From the NCBI GenBank assembly GCA_029204225.1, contig CM055092.1, positions 77,388,261-77,452,260 on the forward strand: a stretch of DNA of 64,000 nucleotides. Reading direction: 5' to 3'. Under the pieces are notes generated by a model. It was not told the DNA's origin, searched no databases, and saw nothing but the letters and a program-made list of their open reading frames with translations. The stretch comes from Diphasiastrum complanatum. Lineage: Eukaryota; Streptophyta; Lycopodiopsida; Lycopodiales; Lycopodiaceae. The position numbers and the translations under genes are program-made. This document shows positions 55,109 to 64,000 of this stretch, piece after piece (position 1 is the first letter of the stretch; each line of letters opens with the position of its first letter).

Positions 55109-58100
55109 TCATGGAGGTGATGACTTTCGGGATGATAAATCTTTCTTCTTAGGTGAAGACTTCCTAGACGATGATGTCTTGCTGGAGATCTGACTTGAAG
55201 AATCATTCTTGACTTTTCCTTTGCCTTTATCCAATAGAGGTGGAACTTCCTTTAAATCGATCTTTTGAGAGGGATTTTTCCATTTCAGGACCGTATTATA
55301 ATGTTGCTTTGCTTGTTTCTTCGTCATCAAACCTGTCATCTTGTCTCTCTTCAATATAACTGCTTTGGGCGATTTGATTGTTGGTTCATCAGGAACATTA
55401 CGCACTCCAAATCTGGTCGGATCCATATGATGTAGAATATGTTCATCCGTAAGTTTTGCATTGCCATCATAAGTTAAGACATGGCTCATTGGTATGAGAT
55501 CATCCTCAATTGGATCTCGTATAGGTTCCGTTGATATCCAGGCTACATTCAGCACATTTAGTAGAAACGTGATTGGCATATCCAAAGTTCGATCTAACAA
55601 GGTAATCTCGCTCATTTCTGATTGAATATCTTGTTGACACATACATCCTGCTGTACAATCAATTGTTGCAAGAGCTTCGTTCCAATTGACAGTATCCGTT
55701 TGAGAATTGTAATGAACTCCCAATTTTTTCTCTGGCCGATCACAAGTGTGATCCGTTGTTGATGAATCGTCATCCGCTTTTTGAACCACTGGCTTGATAG
55801 TCCAAGTCGTAGGATCAATTTTAACTGCACGTTCACGATTTTCAAAAGTGATTTTGTCGGTACCCCAGTTATGAATTACTTGCACAACTCGTAACCATGG
55901 ACGTCCTAAGAGAACTCGGTAGACATTTGGTGCTTCCGGTAAGTCCATCATGACGAAAGTAATGACGAACTGTACTCCTGCAATCCTGACAGGTATATCT
56001 TCCACCATTCCTCGTGGACGAACCGTCGTCTGATCAGCTAGCTTAATAGAAAAAGTAACAGGCTTAATCTTTGTAAGGCCTCATTTTGTACATAGCTTTG
56101 TATAAATCAGGTTAACTCCTGAACCGCCGTCTATCACGACAGCTTCTTTAGAAAATTGTCTATGTTGTATCGGCAGAGTGATATTCTTTTGTTCACTTTC
56201 CCAAGCGGCTCCAACATGGAGTACATCGTTAGATTCTTCAAATCCAGCACAAAACAGAGGCTCCTGATGGTCTTCTGATTATTTTTGAGCTAACTTTTGC
56301 ACTAAGACTTCTTTTGCTTTTGGCACCAACTTTAGGAACTCTCCCAATGAAATATTGATCTTGCTAGACAAAATATTCATGAGTAATTCTGTATGCGGTG
56401 CTTCCGATTCAGTCATCTTGAAGGGTTCTTCGTGATGATGTAATTGATCATTCAGATCCGTACGTAAATTTCTTGGAGGCTGCAATGGTGAAGACCGAAC
56501 TTCAGCTGTTACTTTAGCAGCTTCAAGTTCCTCTTCTTCTTGCAGATGTTTAATTCACTGTCTCATATCCTGATATCTTTGTTTTTCTGTATTAAGATTT
56601 GGATAGACTTCCGATGTTGTTGGTGTATCGTTCAATGGTATAGAATCAGCAGGTACTGAATCCACTACTGGTTCTTTTTGCTTTTGTGCTCTAGTGACCA
56701 CCATCAAGGGTGCACTTGGTTTATTATGAGCTACCGATCCTTGCTTGATTGTTATCAAATTTACAGGTGCTGTAGCTGGTGGTGGCTTCGGTCTTGCTGG
56801 ACAGTCTTTATAGCAATGCCCATATCCACAGTCACGACAGAATGGTGCAATTTTTTTTTTATTTGGGCATTCTGCAACTCTGTGATTTTCTCCACATGCA
56901 AAGCATCCAAGTGGTGCTCTGGCCCAATTTCTCGAGGCTTGTTGTTGAGCGACAACATAAATGGCATACTGTTCTGAAGATCCACCTTCATGATCATTAC
57001 CATAGCTCCATTGCTCAGCACTTCCGTAAGGTTTTGGTTCCATCAAATTGGCAGGAGGAGCGGAGTGTTTTGGTGGGGCAGGCAAAGCTAGACGATCCGG
57101 GTATCCAAGAGTAGATTGTCGTAGTCTTGCTGCTGGATTGCTTCCATACTGTGGATCTCAATATCCCATCTGGGCATACCATTGCTGAATTATCCGAGGG
57201 TTGAAGTTGCAAAAGGCAGTCTCATGGTCAGGTGAATTACACAGATGGCAAACACTGATTTCCATTCGTTTTTTCAATTGAGGACACTCGTTCACTATGT
57301 GATTTCTTGTACAAATAGAACACCAGACATTTTCCCTGGTAAGAAAAGTCTTTGAAAACTTCTCAAGTTCCTTGTTTGCTTCTCCGTGGAAATTTTCCAA
57401 TGCTTTGATCTTCTCATCAAATTGCAACTGCAACTTTTCCATATGTTTTTGCTGGGTCTTCCCAAGTTTCTCGAACTCATTGAGCATCATTTCTGCAGTA
57501 GCATTGGCATTCGTTGATGCAATAGTGGTGGATGTCGTAGTAGTCTGCCCTGCTGTATAAGGCAACATACTAAGATTTGGCTCATCATCTGAATCTTCAT
57601 CCTCCTTTTGAATTGCATCGTCCATCACATTTTGCAAAAGTGCGTACTCATTATGGCATTTCAGTTCACGTCTGATCCGTTTAGGTAGTCTTGACAAAAA
57701 CCACATAATCATGGCATTTTCATTAATCAGCTTAGGCTCACATTCAGATCGAAGACGTTTCACTCTTTTGATGTAATCTCGAACCATTTCCCGCTTTCCC
57801 ATTTTAATTTTACCTAAAAGTAGGAAAGGGTCTTCCATAATCTTCCGTGGTTTGAACCGTGTGATAAGGGCTCGTTTAACAACCTCCCAATCTGTACGCT
57901 CAGTTTCATTTTGGTTATAGTACCAATCTTGTGTTGCGCCTGTTAAGGCCATAGGAAACAACTTAAGTTTATCTTGAGGATAAATCTCACCATAGACCAC
58001 ACAGGATTCAGCATAGATTTGAAGAAATCTAACTGGATCTGTTAATCCATTATATTTGGGTAGATCCAATCGGGGTGCTCTTCTAACAATAATTGGATTG

Positions 58101-58132
58101 ACCTCCTGTGGAGCACCTCCAGGGGCAGCCAT
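55109..58132 (-). pseudogene. Gypsy gag-protease polyprotein, 1,008 codons with four stops
   Basis: One continuous frame: MAAPGGAPQEVNPIIVRRAP, the gag core LPKYNGLTDPVRFLQIYAES and MIMWFLSRLPKRIRRELKCH, then four zinc knuckles: CSICTRNHIVNEC, CHLCNSPDHETAFC, CFACGENHRVAEC and CRDCGYGHCYKDC. The protease-like domain follows: VVIDGGSGVNLIY in place of the usual D-S/T-G, and LPEAPNVYRVLLGRPWLR. The Lys/Ser-rich tail ends at 55109. In-frame stops at about 57157, 56555, 56279 and 56084; no frameshifts. Four knuckles is more than the usual one or two. Gag and protease share a frame, so they were made as one polyprotein. Confidence 0.88.
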
Positions 58133-59314
58133 CTTACAAATTTAGATCAAATCGATAATGAGATTGGATATAGATTTTTTCAAAAAATTATTTCAGATTA
58201 GATATGCTAGCTCTATTTCTCTTTTCAAGACTTTGATTCTATATGATGAAAAACTATCCAAAATTCGATCAATTGATACTTCTCAAAAAATGATAAATAT
58301 CTCAGAGTCCAATTCAGAATAGATTTGATCCAAATTTTGATAGAGACTTGATCCGGAAAATCAGAAACTAAAAATAGGACTGGCGAAGGTTGTCTCGGCG
58401 AAGGTTCAACAGTGTTTTGGGATAAAAACTCTCTGAACACTTTTTTGGCAATTTCTTGGAAAATAAACTTTGCTGACTTCTCAGCTGGAAGATCTGACAC
58501 AGATAAAACTATGAAAAACCGGACGAAGGTTTCTGACACAAGAAAATACAGTTTTTCTAATCTAGCGAGGGTAAGAATCAAGATTTTTTGTAATCTGATC
58601 AAGATAAATCTTTGCCGAACTCAAAAATAGTATTTTTATATAAATAGAATGTTCTAGAAACTCGGCAAATGTTCTGGCGAAGGATCAAGAGTAATATTGG
58701 TAATTTTGCAAAAAAATGACTTTTTTGACAAAAATATGACAATATGACAACTGATCCTCTGAAAATCTTTCTATTTTTGGTATTATTCTTTGTTGACCTG
58801 GCAGTAGATAGATTTGAATCACATCTAAGCACAGTGAATTGGACGAAGGTTCTTTTTCTGTATTTTTTTTGGGATTTTGATAATTTTTGGTGTTTTTGGG
58901 TGGTTTTTCTGATGTTTCTGAAAATCTGCTAGGAATTAATCTTTGCCCTTCAAACTGAAGGTTTTGTAAACAAAACCGAAGGTGTCTGCAACTCGGAGAA
59001 GGTTTCCTAAAAGAGAGTAAAAAGTTTCGGGCTCTGATGACGATTTTTGCCTCTTTTTGACCAAATTTGACAGATTTGACCGACTTTTGTTATTTTCTCT
59101 GATATCGCAGATCCAAATGGATCTTAAGTCTGAATAGCTTTTTCTGTTTAATAATCAGATTAGATTTCAAACAAGCAAATCCACTCAAAATTTAGCAAAA
59201 TCAATCCCAAACTAACCCTACAATGCAGTTTTAACACTATTCATGCCACGACAAGATGCCTAATACAAGCTAACCATCAGCCAAACATGTTGCAAACTGA
59301 AAAATTGGCATAGC
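58133..59314 (-). other. Untranslated leader with repeated CCTTCG motifs
   Basis: No ORF of note. About nine copies of a GAACCTTCGCC-like word (plus strand GGCGAAGGTTC) occur at 58382, 58396, 58520, 58665, 58675, 58841, 58957, 58976 and 58994. The same word recurs in the spacer 3' of integrase. Confidence 0.65.
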
Positions 59315-59332
59315 TCCCCGGCAATGGCGCCA
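59315..59332 (-). other. Primer-binding site, Asp-tRNA type
   Basis: Minus strand TGGCGCCATTGCCGGGGA. It matches the complement of the plant tRNA-Asp 3' end (TGGCGCCGTTGCCGGGGA) with one mismatch; this primer is known from Athila/Tat-group gypsy elements. Confidence 0.75.
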
Positions 59333-59336
59333 AAAT

Positions 59337-60076
59337 TGTAGTGGGTTTCTTTCCTTGCCTAACCTGAATCCAAGATCTAGGCAATCTAGCATCAAAGAGA
59401 CGTAGTTAGTTGTCACGCGTAGGTTCGTTCCCATGAGAGCGATAGTATAGTTCAGATTTCATGAATGGAGGATCTAACACTAACATCCATTAACACTAAG
59501 CATTAACACTACATCCATTAACCCTAAATCCACAACAATGATAGAAACTTACTCTTCTCTCTCTCTCTCCCTCTCTCACAAAAAGCATAAGAAATAGCAA
59601 TCCCAATAATGATCAAATCCAACAATTAGAAAATACCAAAGAAAGCATGAGGAATGGAGGAAAAGAGAGGAAGAGCAAGGACATTCATCAATCCATTTCT
59701 AAAGAGAACCAATCTGCTTTATTGAAATGAGGAAATGAACATGAGGAACAACTCGAGTTGGTCCCTTTTTATAGTAGAGAGGAGGACCCTGGCCTCTGAA
59801 TCCTATTGGTCCAGTCTTGCCTCTCTTTTTATTCAAATTTAGAAAAGTGTGGGAACCATCAAAATTGGAGGGAAACCCAACTTTATTCACTAACTTGACA
59901 TTTAGGCCCTGCGACATTAAAAGTCCCGCAAAAAGGCCTAAAGTCGTTTTATTAACATTCTAATTAATCAAATAACTATGTGATCATTGGGTTGGACTTA
60001 CACACGCGGGGTGCCAAATCCCTCTCACTTATTAACTAGGGTTAGAGTTGCCTTGGGATCCGCAAACCCTCCAACA
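59337..60076 (-). repeat. 5' LTR of the large gypsy element
   Basis: Minus strand begins TGTTGGAGGGTTTGC and ends CCCACTACA, followed by ATTT and the PBS. TATAAAA at 59773-59767. Confidence 0.8.
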
Positions 60077-60459
60077 ATATCACCCACCAAAACTGATGGC
60101 GGTCCCACGACACCTGCAATAAACAGTTATTGGGGACTTTTATTGGCTTCGCGCCGAATCTTAATTAAATGATACTGCACCTTCTCCATAAAGTCAAGGC
60201 GTGCAATATTGAAATCCAAATTATGCGACAGGAAACAACGGTGGGCTCCGGCAATCCACTTGGGAGTTGTCCATGAGGTGAAGCTGGATTCCCAAGAGCC
60301 TCCCATCATAGCCGCACGGAAATACAGTCGAGCAATCGGCAACTGATCTTTGATTTGCTCTGAGGCCATCGGCTTATTTGGATCAAATGCTAGGGTAGGA
60401 AGGCAATCGTCCCATTTGGTTGCCACTGACGCCAACAGAGTTGGATCTTTTGCAAACAT
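60077..60459 (-). pseudogene. Tail of a second copy of the extra ORF, upstream of the 5' LTR
   Basis: 110-codon open frame (LLASVATKWDDCLPTLAFDP ... KIRREANKSPQ), the same as the last part of the ORF at 50422-50760 but with the stop of that copy replaced by a Cys codon. It sits outside the 5' LTR in the orientation expected for the 3' end of a preceding element sharing that LTR. Cut at about 60464 against a copia integrase. Confidence 0.8.
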
Positions 60460-60464
60460 TGCCG

Positions 60465-62270
60465 ATTGCCTATTCCTTCTTTCAGCAACTCCATTTTTTT
60501 GAGGGGTGTAAGGACAAGAAGTTTCTTCTTGATCCCTTCCTCCTCACAAAAGGCCTTGAACTCATTGGAGATGTATTCTCCACCATTGTCACTTATAAGA
60601 ATCTTGATGCTATGATTATGATGCTTTTCCATAAACACCTTAAACTTTACAAAAGTATGAAGCAAAATAAGAACACCCAACAATATCTTGAGTAGTCATC
60701 AATGAAGGTTAAAAATATGGATGAACCTCCATTAGATTTGGTGTTAGCAATATGCACATTCGAGTGTATGAGTTCAACAGGATGAGATGACTTTGTGATG
60801 GAGGTAGAAAACACCTTATTATGTGCCTTGGATAAAGCAAATGCGTCACAGACCTTGTCTTCCTTCCCAATAGACCTTGGTAGGCCTAAAGGATACTCCT
60901 CCTTGATCATAGCCTCCATGGAACCCGAGTTGACAGGTCCAAGTCTTTTGTGCCATAAAGTGAAGGTAGCCTATCTTGTTCTTCTCGGCCAACATGACAA
61001 CATTAGCATCCACAGATGCATCCAACTTATAAAGTTTGCCAAGTCTAGTGCCCTTAGCCACTATCGTACCCTTCTTCTTGATGAAACATTCATTGGAAGC
61101 ATCAATATTGAAACCATTGTCTACCATTTGGCCAACACTTAATAGATTCTTTGCTATTGTAGGAATGTACAAAACACCTTCTATGTTGATCCTTTTTTAA
61201 GATCCTAAGCAAAGAGGGATGCTACCAAATCTTTCAATCTTGCAAGCTTTATCATTTGATGTATAGATAGATTTCATAGGTCCATCATAAGGTAAGAGAG
61301 AAGAGAAAAACTCCCTTTTGCTAGTCATGTGTGAACTAGCACTCGAATCGATCCACCAATGATCTTCTCCTTTGAAGTTTGTTGAAGAAAATATGGACAT
61401 CATGAGTGAGTCCTCATGTGAACTCTCCTCCTCCTCCTCCTCCTTGCTCGTGTTGGCTTGGCTTTGATCTTGCTTCCTCTTGAAGCATTCCGAGGCATAA
61501 TGCCCCATCTTGCTACAATAGTAGCACTTCACCCTGGATTTGTCCTTCTTGACTTTGGTGGTTGATGGAGATGCCTTTGAGGGTCCTTCTTGATCCTCAA
61601 GCTTTGTTGAAGCCTTATTGAATGTTGATCCTTTGTGTTTGGACTTCCCTTTGCCTTTGGTGAAGAGAGCTTGGTCATCTCCAGCTTGGATGTAAAGTCT
61701 ATCCATCCTCTCTTGCATTTGGCTCCTTCTTGACTCCTCGGCCATGAGTGTGCCTCGAAGCTCTTCAAGTATGGGTAGCTTACCCATAATTGCATAATCC
61801 TGAACCAAATTGTCAAATTCAAAGCTTAGTCCTTCAAGATAATTTGAACAAGCTCTTCATCCCTGATGAGATCACCTATGAAGGCTAGCTCCTTGTTCAA
61901 TTCCTTCACTCTTAAGACAAAAGTATGTGCACTCTCTCCTTTCTTTTGATAGATTTTATAAATTTGATTTTCAAAGCTAACATCCTAGTTTGATTCTTGG
62001 ATTCAGAGACCTTTTGCAAAGTCTCCCAAGCTTTTTGAGCCGAAGTGCAATCTCCTACCTCTCTTAAGAGTTCATTAGCAACATTCATTTTTATACAATG
62101 TAGTGCAATATTGCACCTCTTCTTGTATTTAGTATTAACATGAATAGGTTCATCCTCCTGTCCATTTACAATATCCATTAGATCTTGCATGATCATGATG
62201 GATTCCATTCTAACTTTCCATATGGAATAGTTAGTTTTGTTAAGCCTCTCATTCGTGTCCAAAAGAAATG
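60465..62270 (-). pseudogene. Ty1/copia gag-protease-integrase remnant, truncated
   Basis: Minus strand: gag LNKTNYSIWKVRMESIMIMQ, AWETLQKVSESKNQTRMLAL, a frame break near 61910, then a 203-codon frame with a Lys-rich stretch, zinc knuckle CYYCSKMGHYASEC and protease WWIDSSASSHMTSKREFFSS (DSS for DSG); LYIPTIAKNLLSVGQMVDNG; GAG-pre-integrase; integrase FLTFIDDYSRYCWVF and SDNGGEYISNEFKAFCEEEG. Homology stops at ERRNRQ-like sequence where the gypsy tail begins (60464). No LTR is visible on its 5' side. The rest of pol is not found beyond the gypsy element. Confidence 0.88.
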
Positions 62271-62403
62271 AGAATTGCCTACAATGTAAGGATTTAAATA
62301 CAAGCATAGAAATTGTCGAAATGACATAAAGATTGGGGATGACAAACATGCAACAAATCATAAACACAAATATTACAATATAATGCTTATTCAAAATTTG
62401 CAA

Positions 62404-63420
62404 AATTGCAATACAATTACTTCATAAATTGCTTGCATCTATTGAATTTAATTCTCTTACTCAAAATTGAAATTACACTGATGAATTTTATTGTAATGTT
62501 TTGGTGTGTAGGTTTAGGCCAAAACTTTTACAAAGATACAATTTGTATACCTTTGTACGAAAGCTTTCAATTAAAAAAATAATAATGTTTCAAATGAGTT
62601 CAAGTTTGTCTCAGATACATAGTATTAAATATTTGTGAGAATGTCATATGATGACAAAAAAAAATGACATGGAGACCCGTTTAATTTTGTAGAAAAAAAA
62701 AGACGATATTCAAAATGCTTCAAAAAGATATATTGTAATACAAAAAAAAAATTCCTTATTTTGATAGAAATTTTAATTATTCAAAATATCAATTACTAAT
62801 AAACTATTATTATTTAAAATAAAATTATTACTTACACAACCACTATAATACATATAAAATTTATTTTTGTTTGTTGAAAAAAAATAATTTTAAAATTGAA
62901 ACAAAATTTATAATTATTATTTTATAAATTTTAATATTTTTAAAAAATAATAAATTATAAAAATGATAGAGATATTTGAAATCTAAATAAATATTCAAAT
63001 ATTGAAACATAAAAAATATTAAAATATTCCAAAATAAATCATTCTAAAATAGTCAAGACTAGATGATTTTTGAAAAAATTATTTTTTTTGAAAAAAACTA
63101 GCTATTAATATTTTTTTTCAAAACATTATTATATCATTGACATACATCAAAAAAATTTAAGATATTAAATATCTAATAAAATTAAATGACATTAAGTAAT
63201 TTTTTTAATAATATGAAATTTACAATGTTATACATTCATAAAAATGAAAATATCATTTTTTTTTTAACATTTATAACCATTGTAAAAAATAAGATTGCAA
63301 TGGACTATTATGAAGATTTTTTGTTACAAATAAATTTAGTAAAATTAAATGAATCTTAAAAATTTCAAGACGTAAATTTAAAAAAAAAAATTATAATAAT
63401 AAAAGAGAATTGATTAAATT
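62404..63420. other. About 1 kb of extremely AT-rich DNA
   Basis: From roughly 62440 the sequence is almost entirely A and T in short homopolymer and ATTA runs, far beyond the rest of the window. No ORF. It could be an intron or 3' flank of the coding tail at 63421, or decayed intergenic sequence. Confidence 0.6.
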
Positions 63421-63620
63421 CAGAAATCGTCAATGTCATTGACGTCTTTCTCATTTTTTGGAGGAGCCTCAATAGAAGCAGACGGTACCTCCTCTAATAT
63501 GTCCTCAAAGGTTATCACATTATAATCTTGAACTAAAACATCAACAAAATCTCCTATGTCACTCACCTTCTAACCAACAAGAGGTTGTGGTTCTTTCGAC
63601 AAGCAAATTATTGAGTCATC
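63421..63620 (-). pseudogene. Short acidic coding tail, unrecognised
   Basis: Minus strand: DDSIICLSKEPQPLVG, a stop, then KVSDIGDFVDVLVQDYNVIT, FEDILEEVPSASIEAPPKNE and KDVNDIDDF with a stop at 63421. A GGTTAG directly before AAGGTGAGTG could be a splice acceptor. Likely the C-terminus of a host gene or of a DNA transposon, cut by the copia LTR at 63622. Confidence 0.4.
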
Positions 63621-63621
63621 A

Positions 63622-64000
63622 TGTTAGAAATCAATGATAAATTTCATTGTTACTCTTCTTAGTTACTGTTCATGATGTACTTTATTACTGACAACTATTA
63701 CCAGTTGTAACTAGCCGTAGGCTAGTCTAGTAGTCTACTTCTAGGTTTTTTCTCTCTATCAGTGTTCAGGGTTTATTTGTACATTTTACATTCAATATGA
63801 TTTTTAGTGTGATAGACTGATATTGCGTGTTCTTCTTTTGCCTCCCTACTTGGTGATTCACAAGCTCCGGAATGAAGTGAGAAAGTCTTTCATAGGAGGT
63901 GAAAGCTTGGAGAGACAAAAATGGCTAGAAGAAATCACTACAACAAGAGGAAGATGAAGCAGCCTTTATGACCAAGGTCGGAGAACAACATGATATCGAT
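63622..64000 (+). mobile_element. 5' LTR and gag start of a copia element leaving the window
   Basis: Begins TGTTAGAAATCAATGATAAA, identical to the start of the LTR fragment at 37660. It shares CCGTAGGCTAGTCTA, then continues with sequence deleted in that copy. MARRNHYNKR at about 63921 may be the gag start, though a stop follows shortly. The LTR end is not defined; a TGATTCACA near 63860 is a candidate. Confidence 0.7.

Larger units (their letters stand above)
49624..60464 (-). mobile_element. Large Ty3/gypsy element lacking the RT core, with long extra ORF
   Basis: Minus-strand order: 5' LTR (60076-59337), Asp-tRNA PBS, 1.2-kb leader, gag-protease (58132-55109), integrase C-terminal part (54910-54268), spacer, extra ORF (53430-50422), 3' LTR (50371-49624). 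RT, RNase H and the integrase N-terminus are deleted between about 54990 and 54905. Beyond the 5' LTR a further 388 bases repeat the element's own 3' interior, so this is part of a tandem arrangement. No target duplication found. The two LTRs are very similar by eye, more so than any other pair here. Confidence 0.88.

Overview
This window is nuclear DNA of a land plant. The evidence is GT-AG introns of up to 6 kb, Ty1/copia and Ty3/gypsy retrotransposons with plant-type primer-binding sites (initiator-Met and Asp tRNA), hAT and LINE remnants, and a host gene of the plant LMBR1-domain type 2 family. The species cannot be named from the sequence. The density of nested, decayed retrotransposons and the TE-filled introns suggest a large, repeat-rich genome.

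Region by region. 1-7028: a minus-strand LTR cut by the window edge (1-487), mostly featureless DNA with one tandem duplication, and a decayed plus-strand gypsy RT-RNase H piece (5536-6433). 7029-19770: the only host gene found, on the minus strand. It is an LMBR1-domain membrane protein gene whose first six exons can be joined at GT-AG junctions without a frame break; a LINE, a copia element and LTR debris sit in its introns. 19771-31472: a small plus-strand LTR element with both LTRs (20897-22910), a plus-strand copia gag piece, a minus-strand copia element with both LTRs (24576-29089), a gypsy gag scrap, another copia RT scrap and a third related LTR. 31473-48577: a plus-strand gypsy element (32.2-39.6 kb) with a truncated minus-strand copia inside it; an 8-kb segment that looks inverted, holding an unrecognised coding remnant next to an LTR and primer-binding site, a copia RT piece, a hAT remnant, another LTR and a gypsy integrase; then a copia integrase-RT scrap. 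49624-60464: a minus-strand gypsy element of about 10.8 kb with both LTRs, an intact-looking Asp primer-binding site and a 1,000-codon gag-protease frame with a few stops. Its RT-RNase H-integrase core is deleted, and it has a very long extra ORF 3' of pol. 60465-64000: a minus-strand copia gag-integrase piece truncated by the gypsy element, about 1 kb of extremely AT-rich DNA, a short acidic coding tail, and the 5' LTR of a plus-strand copia element running off the window.

No TE protein gene here is fully intact, so these genes do not form a pathway. The scientifically useful content is the host gene recovered from among repeats, the apparent inversion that splits one gypsy pol gene, and the unusual architecture of the 49.6-60.5 kb gypsy element. 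No tRNA or rRNA gene, CRISPR array or bacterial-type operon was seen.
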